From positions 55,423,736 to 55,487,735 of the forward strand of contig CM072515.1 in assembly GCA_036898135.1 (NCBI GenBank): a stretch of 64,000 bases of DNA. Reading direction: 5' to 3'. A model generated the notes under the pieces. That model was not told the DNA's origin. It saw nothing but the letters and a program-made list of their open reading frames with translations, and did no database searches. Position 1 is the stretch's first letter; the number at the start of each line of letters is the position of its first letter. Position numbers and translations under genes: made by a program. Of this stretch, positions 24,582-35,149 are shown piece after piece. The DNA comes from Oncomelania hupensis. Its lineage: Eukaryota > Mollusca > Gastropoda > Littorinimorpha > Pomatiopsidae.

Positions 24582-26411
24582 TGTCACGTGACCCGTGCGA
24601 TTTACGTGAAACACATAAACACACAGACCTCAAGTACAACTTCTCATAAATTTTACAAGACCACAACGTTTTGCTGAGTTTTTTGTTGATGTTTCACTAT
24701 TTCTGTCCCTTTCATACACATAATTATATAAAACATGCACATCAATGAGGTGGAGTGAATGATGTTAAATGATATAATGCATGCACATATATATTTGGTG
24801 TTACAAGGTATTACTTATTACTTATTTATTTTAATACTAACTAGTACTTTATCGCTTTCCTGGACATCCCTTCAAGACACAGTTAGCATTATAAATCTAC
24901 TTACAGTTTATCAGCTCCCGCTTCAACACGTGATAATAAAAGAATTAGCGTTTTCAGTCAGATAGTCAGGTTATTGTGTTTTCCCTCAATCGTGGAGTAG
25001 CTCCTTATTGTAGATCTTTGATGGATATGGCTTCTCTGTATTGTCAATATGCACACTCCGTTTACAGCCCAGCTTCCACTTGTTTATAAAAGTTATTATA
25101 TGTCGAAACTCAAAGTCTATAGTCTTTACAGTTGAATGTTATTCACACAACCAGTTATTTGTTGACATCTGTAGTAGTGGATAGTCTTTATATAACACTG
25201 ATGATATTATTTGTTCTTACAGATTCTTCATAGGAATAGTCACGTTGTTGTTATCACACATGTGGATTCACATAGTCAGGCATGTAGAATGATGTCTTTG
25301 AATGATGTTCATTTCAACGATCCATGATAGAATGAGGATGGTAGAATACATAAAATTGCAAATGTCCAGATTGCCCCCCAAAAAACACCAAGTTAAAAGT
25401 CCAACTAGACGTAAAACTAAAACACCCAAACTAAAAACACCTGAAACATAATCACGGAAATGATAGCGAGACGCCGCCATATTCACGCGATGACGTCAAT
25501 CAGTATCACCATCACTTCCGCCTACGCCATCCCCTAACTGCTAACGAAAGAATACGTTTCTGCATTCTTCGCGCTGTTAAAAACCCGAATTAATTTACAT
25601 GCAAACATGCACGAAACGGTCGAGTTACGAAACGCACAGTTCATTCATTCACTCATTCGCAACTGGAAACCAATGCCACGCTCGCGCGACCATTGCCGAC
25701 ACAAATACCGACGAAACCACATTTCGATTCCTCGTCCTATAGATATCTATGATTTCACGGATGTTTCCAGCCACGAATTGCACGCAGCCGGCGATTTACA
25801 CACCCAAACGGTGTCTAAATAAACTAGCTATGACACTACGGCTGCAGTACGCCTTTCACACAAATATCTGTAGCATTGAAATGTTGCTCATCGTCGCTGA
25901 CATAAATTGCCAAAATGGAAGTGTAGCTCCCACAGCATACTAAATCTTCCAAAACTCGTGTCTAAATGTTCCTCACTGTCCTACTTGAAACTAACCGTAT
26001 TTCCACCATCAACATAGGCTGTGAGCATTTAGGACACAACGCTTTTTTAGTGGCTGGTAAAAAAAGTCGAAAAAACCTTTAGTTAGGCCAGCGCCTATTG
26101 CAAACGAGGCTTCCTCTTGCAGAGTTTGTTTCAGACTGATTTTCAACAGCAAAAATCCTTCAGCAAATACGTTCCTATGCGACAGGGTTTTTCCTTGCAA
26201 TTGATTGGTCCTCAGAGGACACAGTACAAAATAAAAACAAATGACGAAAGCTTCGAAATGACGTGCGTGCCACGTCTTTCAATTATTTGTGTGTTGGTGT
26301 GCTTTCAAAACAGAATAATTATTGACATTTTTTCTTTCAACAATATCATTTTCAAATAGCGTTATAATTCATAGCGTATAAACGTATCTCAATGGAGCTT
26401 GTATCGCGACA
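24582..26411. mobile_element. Solo-LTR-like insertion A
   Basis: 1,830 bp beginning TGTCACGTG and ending CGCGACA, flanked by the 5-bp duplication GTCAT (24577-24581, 26412-26416). TG...CA ends with a 5-bp duplication are those of an LTR retrotransposon; as there is no internal coding region this is most simply a solo LTR. Short open frames inside show no domains. The strand of the LTR is not determined. Confidence 0.75.
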
Positions 26412-26766
26412 GTCATCTCCATCTAACTATATCCTTGCGAAACATGGACCCTCACAGCCGATCTACAACGAAGAATACAAAGCATGGAGATGAGGTGCTA
26501 CAGAAGACTTCTGGGCATTTCCTATACCCAGCACATCACCAACGACGAAGTTCGACAGACCATCACACAAGCCATGCGCCATTGGACAACACGATGACCT
26601 GCCCACTGTGGTGAAAAAACTGAAACTCCGATGGTATGGCCACGTCACCAGAGCATCAGGCTTTGCAAAGACCATCCTGCAAGGCACAGTGCAAGGAGGT
26701 AGAAGAAGAGGGAGACCGAAAAAGAGGTGGGAGGACAACATTCGAGGATGGACTGGTTTGACACTG
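26412..26766 (+). mobile_element. RTE-type LINE fragment, part 2
   Basis: Continues the same LINE copy from the point where part 1 stops: the CATCTCCATC...GCATGGAGATGAGGTGC region, then VKKLKLRWYGHVTRASG and KKRWEDNIRGWTGL. It is interrupted at CACTG (26762-26766) by a second insertion and resumes at 28288. Confidence 0.9.
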
Positions 26767-28287
26767 TGTCACGTGGGGTTTATGGGTTACTAGGCTCTGC
26801 ACAATGGAATGCTGTAACCCTCACGCTTTATTCGATGGGAACTGCTAGTTAGTCCCCCTGTGAATTACTTTAATAAATTTATTTGTTTAGCTCGGTCTGT
26901 GTTAAGGCTGGGATACAGAGATAGATAGAAAAATGGTAAAAGATCACTGTCACACTAGCTTTCACACGGCTATGAATCATATGTAGTCCAGCCACTTGAT
27001 AACAGTTAAAAATCACACATTTATTTCTTCTACTCTATACAAGATCTTTGATGTGCTAATCTACCTTAAAACGTCATAAGTCAATGCAAATAATTTGATC
27101 GCTGATAGTCTATGCAGCTGTTATGTCTTCATCGGGCACTGGCTTCTAGATTTCATGAAGATTGGAATACTGTGGTCCGTTTTACTATAGTTTCTGAAGA
27201 GTGGACTACTGTGGTCCTTTTGCTATCAGTTTGGGTGCACTTCTTCCGTGTCACTTAACTGCAGTGTGGTGTGTTTGAAGTCCTTCGTTGAGGTAGCTTC
27301 TGGTACACGATGTGTCGTCGTGTAGTTTGGTCCCTTGCCACGCTGTGGGGTCTTGCAGGGGGTTTCCAGGGTTGCTCCCTCAGTCTTGTGCTGTAGGGGC
27401 TAAACAGCCAACTTGGTTTTCCTGTGGAGTTGGGCGCACGGGATAGCTCGCCTGCTCGTCTGTAATATAAGAGATGAAATTCTGCACAACCCTGAATAAT
27501 CGGTTTGTGCAGAGCGTCTCACTGAAAGCCAAAGTAGCCCTCAGTGATAGCTCCACATCTCTATACATAAGCGACGAACATTCTGCTACGTCCGTGGTCC
27601 ACTGGAATCTCAACTCTAATTTCCTATACATACATAAATATAAAACGTGGCTAACTACACACATACAGAATTAATAATAATATAAACATTCACTGGTACA
27701 GCCACTGGTCTGCAAACATACATATAGGTTCAACAACAGTGGTTCCGTCAGGTATACAACATGGCGGCGCAACCGGTCGTGTTTCGCCACGTGGTCACGC
27801 AAATTCGGATTAACAATTTACATCTATGCATGGCGAATTCTACAAACATAATTTCAACAATAATATAAATATATCACGATGAAACAGAAGTATGTTCATT
27901 TACCTGTTTGACAAAGTCAGGCCTCGTGGCTACTTGAGTGAATTCTAAAATTCACAAGTCCTGTTTCCTGGTCTATGAGTGAAGATAGTTCTCTGCTCCG
28001 ATCTAGTTGTGTAGACTTCGGTGTCTTTCGTAGCACTGACTTAAGCTATGCTAGGTTTTGACCCAGTCAGAACCGGCTCTAACCGCTCCGCCTGCGTCCC
28101 ATTGGTTAAAACTTTCAGATTCAATTCACACAGTGCTGACGTCACTAACTGCCTGCGTCAAGCTCGCAGTGTGTGTACCTCCCATACTGTAATCAGCTGC
28201 TGTGTAATACTCCAACTTTCTAAAGTTACAATGACTAAACAAGGCTAAATAGTCAATATGCAGGGTAAAACTAGTAATCTCGTCACA
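26767..28287. mobile_element. Solo-LTR-like insertion B
   Basis: 1,521 bp beginning TGTCACGTGG and ending CGTCACA, flanked by the 5-bp duplication CACTG (26762-26766 and 28288-28292). The ends and duplication length match an LTR element and no internal genes are visible. Its sequence is not obviously the same as insertion A apart from the first nine bases. Confidence 0.75.
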
Positions 28288-28412
28288 CACTGAGCGAAGC
28301 CATGAGGGTTGCTGAGGACCTAAGAAGATGATGTACGCTGGTTAAACGATCATCTGTGGTGCCTCTACGACCTCCGAGTTACGGGATAGGATAGGATAAG
28401 ATAGGATAGGAT
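28288..28412 (+). mobile_element. RTE-type LINE fragment, part 3 with tail
   Basis: Resumes at CACTGAGCGAAGCC, ends with CCTCCGAGTTACGGGATAGG and a GGATA-type repeat tail (about 28385-28412). Parts 1-3 together make one RTE 3' fragment of about 1.0 kb. Confidence 0.9.
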
Positions 28413-29393
28413 CGGCGCAGAATAAAATTGACCGGAAGTGAGACAAAGTTTGAAGCAAACCTTCATAAAACTGGACCTGATAAAAGGAAGATCTTCCTCA
28501 AAGACCAAAAGATTGTGTGGGAGTCTAATACACACGCATAGTCGTCGCCTTACGTATTCCGTAATTAAATGGTTGTGTCGTTTTTTGGTTCTCCTAGATG
28601 TTTTTGTGGAGCCATTGGAAGTCGGGCCTTGTAAAGCAAAATACAGCTATTTCCATGTCTCTTTTTTTCGAGGCCTTTGCTGGCGCGCTTGATTAGTTGC
28701 CATTTTGAGCAGCTTGAGATAGATCCCGATTTCGGCTCGCACCTTAATCAGCTCTTTGAACTGGTTAGTAGGATATGTTTGTGTTTCAGTTGGAGGCTGC
28801 TTGTATGAAGGTCAGTGGTACGCGGACGGTGCGAAAGTGTCGACCAACCCTTGCAAAGCTTGTTGGTGCTTTACGGGCAGTGTGGGCTGCTCTTACAACA
28901 TCAGCTGCCTCGAGCCCAAGTCATAAGACATAAGACAATTTATTTCGCTTCAACTTTTACATCGAAGAAATCTTGGTGCGCATGGGGTACTCAGATGTGT
29001 ATAATTATATGTAAATCGCTTATGTTTAAATACAGAAGAAAAGCACACAATTAAAAAAAAGCAACACTGAATGACAAACGCAATCATACATACACATTCT
29101 ACCTGCATACAGCCTTTGGCACTAGGGTGGTTAAATCAATTATAGATTAACACAATGTCTCATCAGGAATGACTAGAATTGACAAATTTGTGTGTATTAA
29201 AAATTAGGCCTACATTGCTCATGTTTGCACACTTTATCGCGCGCACTCACGCTTACACGAAAAATAACATTATATATATATATAACATAAATAATATATG
29301 TATTATTTGTCACTAGACTGACTGTCTCTCTTTCTTTCTCTCTCACTCTCTCTCTCTCTCACAAACACATACACACAGCACATATTACACATC
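28413..29393. other. Left flank of the Polinton, no gene
   Basis: No recognised gene. A TATATATA stretch lies near 29272 and a (TC)n run near 29325-29360. The last six bases before the Polinton form its target duplication. Confidence 0.5.
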
Positions 29394-29399
29394 ATTGTC
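29394..29399. repeat. Polinton target-site duplication, left
   Basis: ATTGTC directly precedes the left terminus and recurs at 59093-59098 directly after the right terminus. Six bases is the known duplication length of Polinton integration. Confidence 0.95.
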
Positions 29400-29720
29400 A
29401 GTAGTAAGGAACTCTGTTTATGGACAAGTGTGCAGATGCACCTAAAAAGTTGCTGACGTCACAGGGGATGACGTCATAGGTGCAGATGTACTCATAGGTG
29501 CTGATGTCATGGAAGTGTCATGGTGGCGATGGTGCCAGGGTGTGGTCCATAAATTATTTTTTAATGATGGGTTTTGATATGGTTGGTTGTGTGATTAGGG
29601 GTGAGAATGCACCCACACCCACACCCACACCCACACCCACCCACACCCACACCCACACCCACACCCACCCACACATACACACACATAGACACATACATAA
29701 ATATATAATTGTAACAATGA
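29400..29720 (+). repeat. Polinton left terminal inverted repeat
   Basis: Matches the reverse complement of 58835-59092 from the first base, with few mismatches over the first 100 bases. It includes two perfect TGACGTCA palindromes (29454-29461 and 29469-29476), a GGTGCCAGGGTGTGGTCCAT block and an ACCCAC/CA-rich segment (about 29610-29690) that differs in length between the two ends. Confidence 0.93.
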
Positions 29721-29739
29721 TTATCACATGTGGAATGTT

Positions 29740-30260
29740 ATCCATTTTAAGAAAAAAAAGGCTTTTTTATTTTAAGAAAGAATGATTAGTGGACCTTAAC
29801 TGAATTATCAACTTTTATTTTTATAATTTTTTTTTAAATTTTATTTTTACCTGACAAAAAATGGCACGGTTGGGGTTTGAACCCACGCAGATATGAATCC
29901 ATTGGATCTTAATAATAATAATAATAATACCGGATGCTAATACGCGCTTTACTTCGAATGATTTCAAACTCAAAGTCTAACGCCTTAACCACTCGGCCAC
30001 CGTACCTTAAATCTAAATTCTGCTTTTGTGAGATGAATACTGTATGAATGGACGCATGACCTGTCTGCAGAGAAGCAAAGATCAAAGACGAAGCCAATGT
30101 TATTTGAGGTGGTGATTAGTGCCGGACCCTAGAGTATTATTTTGAGGTGGTCAGTTTAGAAGGCTGGGAAATATGTTGTTTTTTTATTTTAAGAAAGACG
30201 ATCCAACTGATTGATGCCCAGAGAGTGTTGTACACTAGACGGAATGATTAAGGTATAGGT
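29740..30260. repeat. Left subterminal repeats of the Polinton
   Basis: TTATTTTAAGAAAGA words (about 29767 and 30187), TTATTTGAGGTGGT (about 30100), TAGTGCCGGACCCTAG (about 30118) and TTTGAGGTGGTCAGTTTAGAAG (about 30139) match the 162-bp repeat unit of the right end in inverted orientation. The terminal inversion therefore extends further than the well-conserved outer part, with divergence and an inserted tRNA-like SINE piece. Confidence 0.65.
29860..30006 (-). repeat. tRNA-like SINE fragment, internally interrupted
   Basis: On the minus strand a class II (Ser/Leu-like) tRNA head reads GTGGCCGAGTGGTTAAGGCG (A box, about 29984-30003) and GGGTTCAAACCCC (B box, about 29870-29882). Between them lies an extra segment with TATTATTATT and GCATCCGGTATT, resembling the 3' tail of the SINE family seen at 63.6 kb. 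It is thus a tRNA-like sequence split by, or fused to, a SINE tail and not an intact tRNA gene. Confidence 0.5.
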
Positions 30261-31085
30261 ATTAGGATACTATTGAAGTGTGTTTCGGCATTGAAGTGTG
30301 TTTGGGAAACAACATACCCACATCTGGACATCGGTCACTAGATATGAGGATGCTGCTGAAACGCGTTTAGACTTGACAGAGCGTGACGGAGAGTGTGATA
30401 AACAGATGCTTACATACACATACAAAATGTGGGTTAGGCGTATCTTATGTGCAAGCATCATCTGATTGAAGCCTAGATGAAAGGGAGGGCTACTATATTG
30501 ACCATAGCAGACCGGAGAGAGGAAGACGGTATTCTTTTTAGAGGGTCATTTAAGACGGGTGAGAAATATGTGTGACTTGTCGACGTAGTTAAAAGATTTT
30601 TACAGACCTCAAGGACTATATTTTAAAAGACCGCTATCATTGAGAAGACTTCATTCATCGAAAAGAACTCAAGATGCGCGTCCTACTGATATTTTGGATC
30701 TCTACTAGTGAAGACCCCATGATACGATGGGAATCGTTAAATGTCGACATCACCAGAGTACTTGATGCAGTGGGGTGGTTTATCACTGAGTAAGTACCAC
30801 TTTTATATTGAATTGGTTTTATTATATAGTGATGAAAAAAATGAAAAGGATAATAAGGTATGGAGATTTAATTTATATATTTTTAATAATAAAAATCTTA
30901 GAGGTGAAGATTATTTATGTTGTATTATTATTTTTGTTATATATATATATATTTTATTATTATTTTGTTTGTTTTATGAAAAAGAAGCTATGTTATTATA
31001 TACTGAATGACTATTTTATTTTTTATTTATTTATTTTAGTTTTATTTTATATATTTTATTTTTTTTAACTTTTTTTTTAAAATAG

Positions 31086-31217
31086 GACCCATTATATGAT
31101 ATCCACGAGGTGGATGTACATATGCTTCCTGAACCTGGGGATGTGAAAGAAGAAGAAGGACAAGACGGGAGACCCCCAACACCGCCACCATCACCAACCA
31201 CAGCACCCGCAGCATAA
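31086..31217 (+). other. Possible acidic/Pro-rich coding remnant
   Basis: Starting right after a pyrimidine-rich stretch ending in TAG (an acceptor-like context), one plus-strand frame reads acidic then proline-rich (DVKEEEGQDGRPPTPPPSP) and stops at 31215-31217. An upstream donor-like GTAAGT occurs near 30790, but the frames of the two do not agree. It could be a decayed exon or chance. All other Polinton genes are on the minus strand. Confidence 0.2.
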
Positions 31218-31645
31218 AGATGCTACAAGTAGGTAAAAAAATAAACGCAAAAAAAAAAGACCAACAACAACAAAAAAATAAATAAAGAAGGCAACACCAA
31301 AAATAAATAATGTATAAAATAGTTTATTAATGAACAACATCCTCAAACAAAATTACAAATAATAATAGCAATGCATTATTTTTTTTGTTTCAGATGCCGC
31401 GCGCGTGAATGTTAAACATGAGAAATAAAAAAAGTAAGTAAATGAATTTAAATATATACACATTGATAATACAATTTTATGATAAAAATGCTTTTATTAT
31501 ACATTAACATTTTATAATGACGATATATATATATATGTATATATATACATTGTTATACAATTTTATAATAAAAATGTTTTTGTTTTGTTTTGTTACAGGA
31601 AAAAAACAAACAAAAAACCAACTTTGTACTATGTAATGTATATTT

Positions 31646-31653
31646 TTTTATCG

Positions 31654-31685
<32 letters not shown>

Positions 31686-31732
31686 TTCTCTCTCTCTCTA
31701 TTGCTCTCTCTTTCTCTCTCTCTCTCATTCAT
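31646..31732. repeat. (TC)n microsatellite
   Basis: TC dinucleotides with TTTC interruptions, at the 3' side of the small zinc-binding gene. Confidence 0.9.
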
Positions 31733-31970
31733 TTTTAAGTAAATGTGTAATGCTAATTGGGGTGAAAACAGCGACCAACTCTTCTTTTAAAAATGTAGAC
31801 AAAATCTCATGAGTATAATTTAATATAGATTGATGCTCAGAATCCATACAACATGAATGCTGTAGCTGAGAAGGATGGTTAATTATGCACCCATGACATT
31901 TAGATATAGCATATTCATCAACTTTTTGACGTATTTTATCACAAAATCTTTTAACAGCAACACTATCCAT
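31725..31970 (-). CDS. Small putative zinc-binding Polinton protein
   Basis: An 81-residue frame from the ATG at 31970. It has a compact Cys/His cluster C25-x2-C28-x3-H32...H38-x-C40, including CHGC and NHPSQLQH. A small protein with the same CxxC...HPSQ..H.C pattern is, from memory, common in Polintons and related elements; its role is unknown, with zinc binding inferred from spacing alone. It is the last gene before the left terminal region, on the same strand as the core genes. An in-frame upstream extension to 32036 looks low-complexity, so I prefer the internal ATG. No disruption is visible. Confidence 0.5.
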   Translation of the reverse strand: MDSVAVKRFCDKIRQKVDEYAISKCHGCIINHPSQLQHSCCMDSEHQSILNYTHEILSTFLKEELVAVFTPISITHLLKNE

Positions 31971-32119
31971 ATTGATAATAAAATAAAAATAATAAAATGT
32001 ATTATACCAACCGCACACACATAAATATATACACAATATGAAAATGTCACTTTTTTAAAAGTTAAGTTTCAACAGCTTTTTACATATATCTATAAAATAT
32101 CAAAAAATGTCACTTTTGT

Positions 32120-32445
32120 TTAGTTGTATTCTGACAACTTTTGGAGTGGATATTGGCTATCCAACTGCAATCTCTTGTGTGTAGTGGGTGAATACATAGG
32201 CGTTTGAAGAGTAGAGTTCATTAGCTGGTGTTGTTGATTATTAAGCACAGTGGTAGTTTTTGTTGTTTCCTTCTCGTGAATTATATTTAAAAGTTCAGAT
32301 GTGTGAATCAACAGTTCATCGAAAGCAGAAGTCGTCAAAGTGATTCCACGTCTAGTTGGATAAAGAGGTAAGTCTGAAGTTTTTTCTTTTTGCTCTTCGT
32401 CTTCTTTGTCTTGTTTTGCGGATTGTTCAGTTTTGAGTCCAGGCA
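32120..32445 (-). pseudogene. PC4-like Polinton protein, C-terminal part
   Basis: This is the downstream half of a gene split by a Mutator-like element. It contains an acidic/Lys-rich linker, then YPTRRGITLTTSAFDEL, which resembles the R-x-G-I-x-L strand-helix segment of PC4/p15-like single-stranded DNA-binding domains. It ends at 32120. Polintons and related elements often encode a PC4-like protein; its role (transcription or ssDNA handling) is inferred. The break coincides with the duplicated 10-bp target (32446-32455 and 33779-33788). Confidence 0.55.
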
Positions 32446-32676
32446 CGAAAGCACGGTGACACGTCAATTTAGCGCCAGCACTACAGCGCCATACTTTTCA
32501 GCGCCACCATTTCAGCGCGGCGTTTTTTCAGCACCGTACTTTTTAGCGCCGTACATTTCAGCACGGGGGATGTCAGCGCCGTACACTTTAGCGCCGGGAG
32601 ACTTCAGCGCCGTACGTCTCAGCGCCATGATAGGAGAAAAGGATGGAATGTTTGGGGAGGGGGTAAAACTATTGGC

Positions 32677-32681
<5 letters not shown>

Positions 32682-32741
<60 letters not shown>
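32682..32741. repeat. (GA)n microsatellite
   Basis: About 30 GA dinucleotides inside the MULE, with a shorter GAGAGACA run near 32797-32816. Confidence 0.95.
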
Positions 32742-32744
<3 letters not shown>

Positions 32745-32821
32745 ACTTCGTGAGTTACAGATCAGGTCTGAATGAGCGGTTTGAGTTATATTCAGAGAGA
32801 CAGAGAGAGAGAGAGAGGTGT

Positions 32822-33194
32822 TGTGAGTGGTGTGATTGATGCACGTGGGCAACCAATCTTCGACTATTTTGAGGACAGACAAGGCAGACCTCGCCGTCGT
32901 GGTCCTCGTCAACCGCCGATGTTCTCCATTGACATGTGGAACGAGCACGACCGCGTCCTCACTGATGTTGCCAAGTCCAACAACAGCTGTGAAGGGTGGC
33001 ATCACGCCTTTCAGAACGTGGTCGGGGCGTGCTACCCCAATCTTTGGAGGCTGATAGAGGCCCTCAAGAAAGAACAGGCACTAGTCCAGGCGGACGTCAC
33101 ACGTCTACTGGGAGGCCAGGCTCCAGCGCCCAAAAGGCGCAAGTACAAAGACTTAACAGAAACGGATAAAGATGATCGTTACACAATACAATGA
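32822..33194 (+). pseudogene. MULE transposase, C-terminal fragment
   Basis: About 120 residues. After a Pro/Arg-rich stretch come FSIDMWNEHDRV, SNNSCEGWHHAFQN and YPNLWRLIEALKKEQ, then a G..APAPKRRKYKDL end. The order W-N...NN-x-x-E-G-W-H...P-x-x-W-x-x-I is what I know from the C-terminal end of MULE/FLYWCH-type transposases. The catalytic DDE region and zinc finger are absent, presumably deleted, and the upstream frame dissolves into the GA repeat. It would not be active. Confidence 0.65.
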
Positions 33195-33370
33195 CGGAGG
33201 TCGGGGGCTGCTTGAAATAATGGAAGGACTCGCCTTTGCTTTCATGTTCTAGTGTTGACGTCTTCAGAGACAAGCTATTCAGTTCCTTAGCAACTGCGCT
33301 TACACGTCCTGCGTGACCAGTACGTCAGGAGACGCGGCGTGATCTTGAACTGGCACCTCCAGCTATTCAT

Positions 33371-33411
<41 letters not shown>
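33371..33411. repeat. (GT)n microsatellite
   Basis: About 20 GT dinucleotides within the MULE; a (TC)n run follows at about 33554-33590. Confidence 0.9.
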
Positions 33412-33413
<2 letters not shown>

Positions 33414-33551
33414 CTGATACGCTTTATGGAGAAAGAAAGGTAAAGAATAGATTTTTGTGGGATAAACTCAATCAAGCCTATTAGTCACTCAGTTTTGCAG
33501 TTTCGCAGACACTTTTACACACACACACAAACACACACAGACACACACCTA

Positions 33552-33588
<37 letters not shown>

Positions 33589-33788
33589 CCCCTCTGTCTT
33601 CCTTTAGCGCTATAATGTACGGCGCTACAATGTACGGCGCTAAAATTTCGCCACGCTGAAATGTACGGTGCTGAAAAGTCCCAGCGCTGAAGTGTACGGC
33701 GCTGAAGTATCCTCGCGCTGAAGTGTATGGCGCTGAAGTTCTGGTGCTGAAGTGCTGGCGCTGAAGTGACATGGAACCCGAAAGCACG

Positions 33789-34046
33789 TATGTGAATAAA
33801 CACCCGTTCATTGAATGTAGTAACACACGCAAAGAGACTATTTCCCAAAGGAAATAATTTTTCACCACTAATACTAAATAGATCTTTGAATAGCTGAAGA
33901 CATGGTAGCGAAGTGAGTAACAATTGGCTTTTTATATCGGAGGGTATGCGAGAGAGCCTTTTTATATCAAATGCTAGAGTGACTTCGCGGAGTCTAAGAA
34001 AAAACAAGTCTAAACATGTTTGAACGCGTTGTCCATGATATTTCAT
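33789..34046 (-). pseudogene. PC4-like Polinton protein, N-terminal part
   Basis: This is the upstream half of the gene split by the MULE. It encodes a segment with LSRIPSDIKSQLLLTSLP, LFKDLF and a strand-like RVFIHIR just before the break, the last resembling the first strand of a PC4-like fold. The exact start is unclear: an ATG at 34044-34046 lies inside tandem repeats, and the first codons (KYHGQRVQT) are translated repeat. It is on the same strand as, and immediately downstream of, the membrane-protein gene. Confidence 0.5.
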
Positions 34047-34300
34047 CAGCTTTTGTCAGCAAACATGATTTTTTTATACGTCAGAATCAACATTGCATCA
34101 TCCGAGGTCAGCATATCTCATACAAAACAAGTCTAAACATGTTTGAATCCGTTGTCCATGATATTTCATCAGCTTTTTGTCAGCAAACATTACATCAGCC
34201 GTTTTGTCAGCATATCTCATATAAAACAAGTTTAAACATGCATTTTTTAAAATCATCAACATTGCATCAGCCAACATACCTCATACAAAAACAAGTTTAA
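34010..34300. repeat. Tandem repeat of ~115-120 bp, about 3 copies
   Basis: CTAAACATGTTTGAACGCG / CTAAACATGTTTGAATCCG / TTTAAACATG, each followed by CATCAGC and GTCAGCATATCTCATA-type words. The array lies between two Polinton genes. It may be a recombination product or carry promoter elements; nothing coding is seen. Confidence 0.8.
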
Positions 34301-34335
34301 ACATGAATTTTAAAATATAATATATACAAAAAAAA

Positions 34336-34596
34336 TCAAGTTATTTTTTCAGCGGGTGCGATAGAAGGGTTAGGTAAAATATATCCTAGACAAGATCCCA
34401 ATAATGCGATCCATAAATTGGTGTCTTTGTGACCAACAGTGAGATTATATATAGAAGTGATGATGACCATAAAAATGATCACCATTTGACACCCAAATAC
34501 AATTTCACTTCTTGGTACTTGATGACCAAACACCTGCCACCATCGCGAATTGCGATGAGTGACGCGCATGGTTACATCTTCTTCTTCTTGAGACAT
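34336..34596 (-). CDS. Small two-helix membrane protein of Polinton
   Basis: An 86-residue frame from the ATG at 34596. An acidic/Arg-rich N-terminus leads to HQVPRSEIVFGCQ, then a first hydrophobic helix (about residues 31-52) and a second (about 60-75) with NLWIALLGSCLGYILPNPSI. Small proteins with this VPRSE plus LW..LL...GY.LP.P pattern are recurrent in Polintons and animal adintovirus-like elements as I remember them; the function is unknown, with membrane insertion inferred from hydrophobicity. It is intact and co-oriented, lying just downstream of the protease. Confidence 0.6.
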   Translation of the reverse strand: MSQEEEDVTMRVTHRNSRWWQVFGHQVPRSEIVFGCQMVIIFMVIITSIYNLTVGHKDTNLWIALLGSCLGYILPNPSIAPAEKIT

Positions 34597-34713
34597 AATT
34601 TTAAAAACACCCGATATTGATAGCATACAACAATCATATGAATACAGCACAAAATCAAACGCATGTTTTATATGACACAATTAAATCGCAAACGGAAGCT
34701 TAGGAAAATAGTT

Positions 34714-35149
34714 TCATACAATACTATATACAAGCGCGTCATTAAAAGGAGTACAAAGATGATGAATAATATCTTCAAACAAAACACCTCTACATTGTAA
34801 CATCAAATACACCACACAAAATTGTCCACAAACGAGCGTGTCATCTTGTAAAACAATATCATTATATGTAAATGTATTAGCATAAGTCTTTAAAAAATTT
34901 TTGACATTCTGGAAAAGGGGTCAAACCATAAGAATCAAAATATTCTGCTGTATTGTGTTTGGGGTCTATATACATTGATACCCAATGAGAACCAGGAAGT
35001 AAAGACGGATCTAAATTAACCACAAAAGCACTAGGTTTAGTCGATGAACACTTTTGTGTAACAATTTGATCACTGGCATACACGCCTTGAAAGATATCAC
35101 GGGTAAATACATCAAAGGTTAATAGTTGATTAATCTGTAGTGTATCCAT
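34714..35149 (-). pseudogene. Adenain-type cysteine protease, frameshifted
   Basis: Starts at the ATG at 35149, overlapping the major-capsid stop as TAATG. It has the catalytic His in GSHWVSMY (residue 55) and the acidic partner in YFDSYGL (D72), close to the spacing in adenovirus protease (His54, acidic 71). The catalytic Cys block VCGQFC lies beyond a frameshift in an A6T5 run (34892-34902), near residue 117, and the second frame runs to TGA at 34714-34716. The enzyme matures virion precursor proteins. If the homopolymer indel is an assembly error, the gene is otherwise complete. Confidence 0.85.

Larger units (their letters stand above)
32456..33778 (+). mobile_element. Mutator-like element (MULE), internally deleted
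   Basis: A 1,323-bp insertion flanked by the perfect 10-bp direct repeat CGAAAGCACG (32446-32455, 33779-33788); 9-11 bp is the Mutator range. Both ends are arrays of a roughly 20-bp unit containing CAGCGCCGTAC or AGCGCC with CATTT/ACTTT spacers, direct at the left (about 32468-32625) and inverted at the right (about 33605-33770), making long repetitive TIRs. The interior holds only the C-terminal part of a transposase, so it is non-autonomous. Confidence 0.82.

Noticed and set aside
30741..31217. Plus-strand spliced Polinton gene
   Set aside because: Donor-like and acceptor-like sites exist, but no phase joins the two open frames; kept only as a low-confidence remnant.
32390..32839. 149-codon plus-strand gene in the MULE left end
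   Set aside because: It is translated TIR repeat plus GA microsatellite, on the opposite strand to the Polinton gene it starts in.
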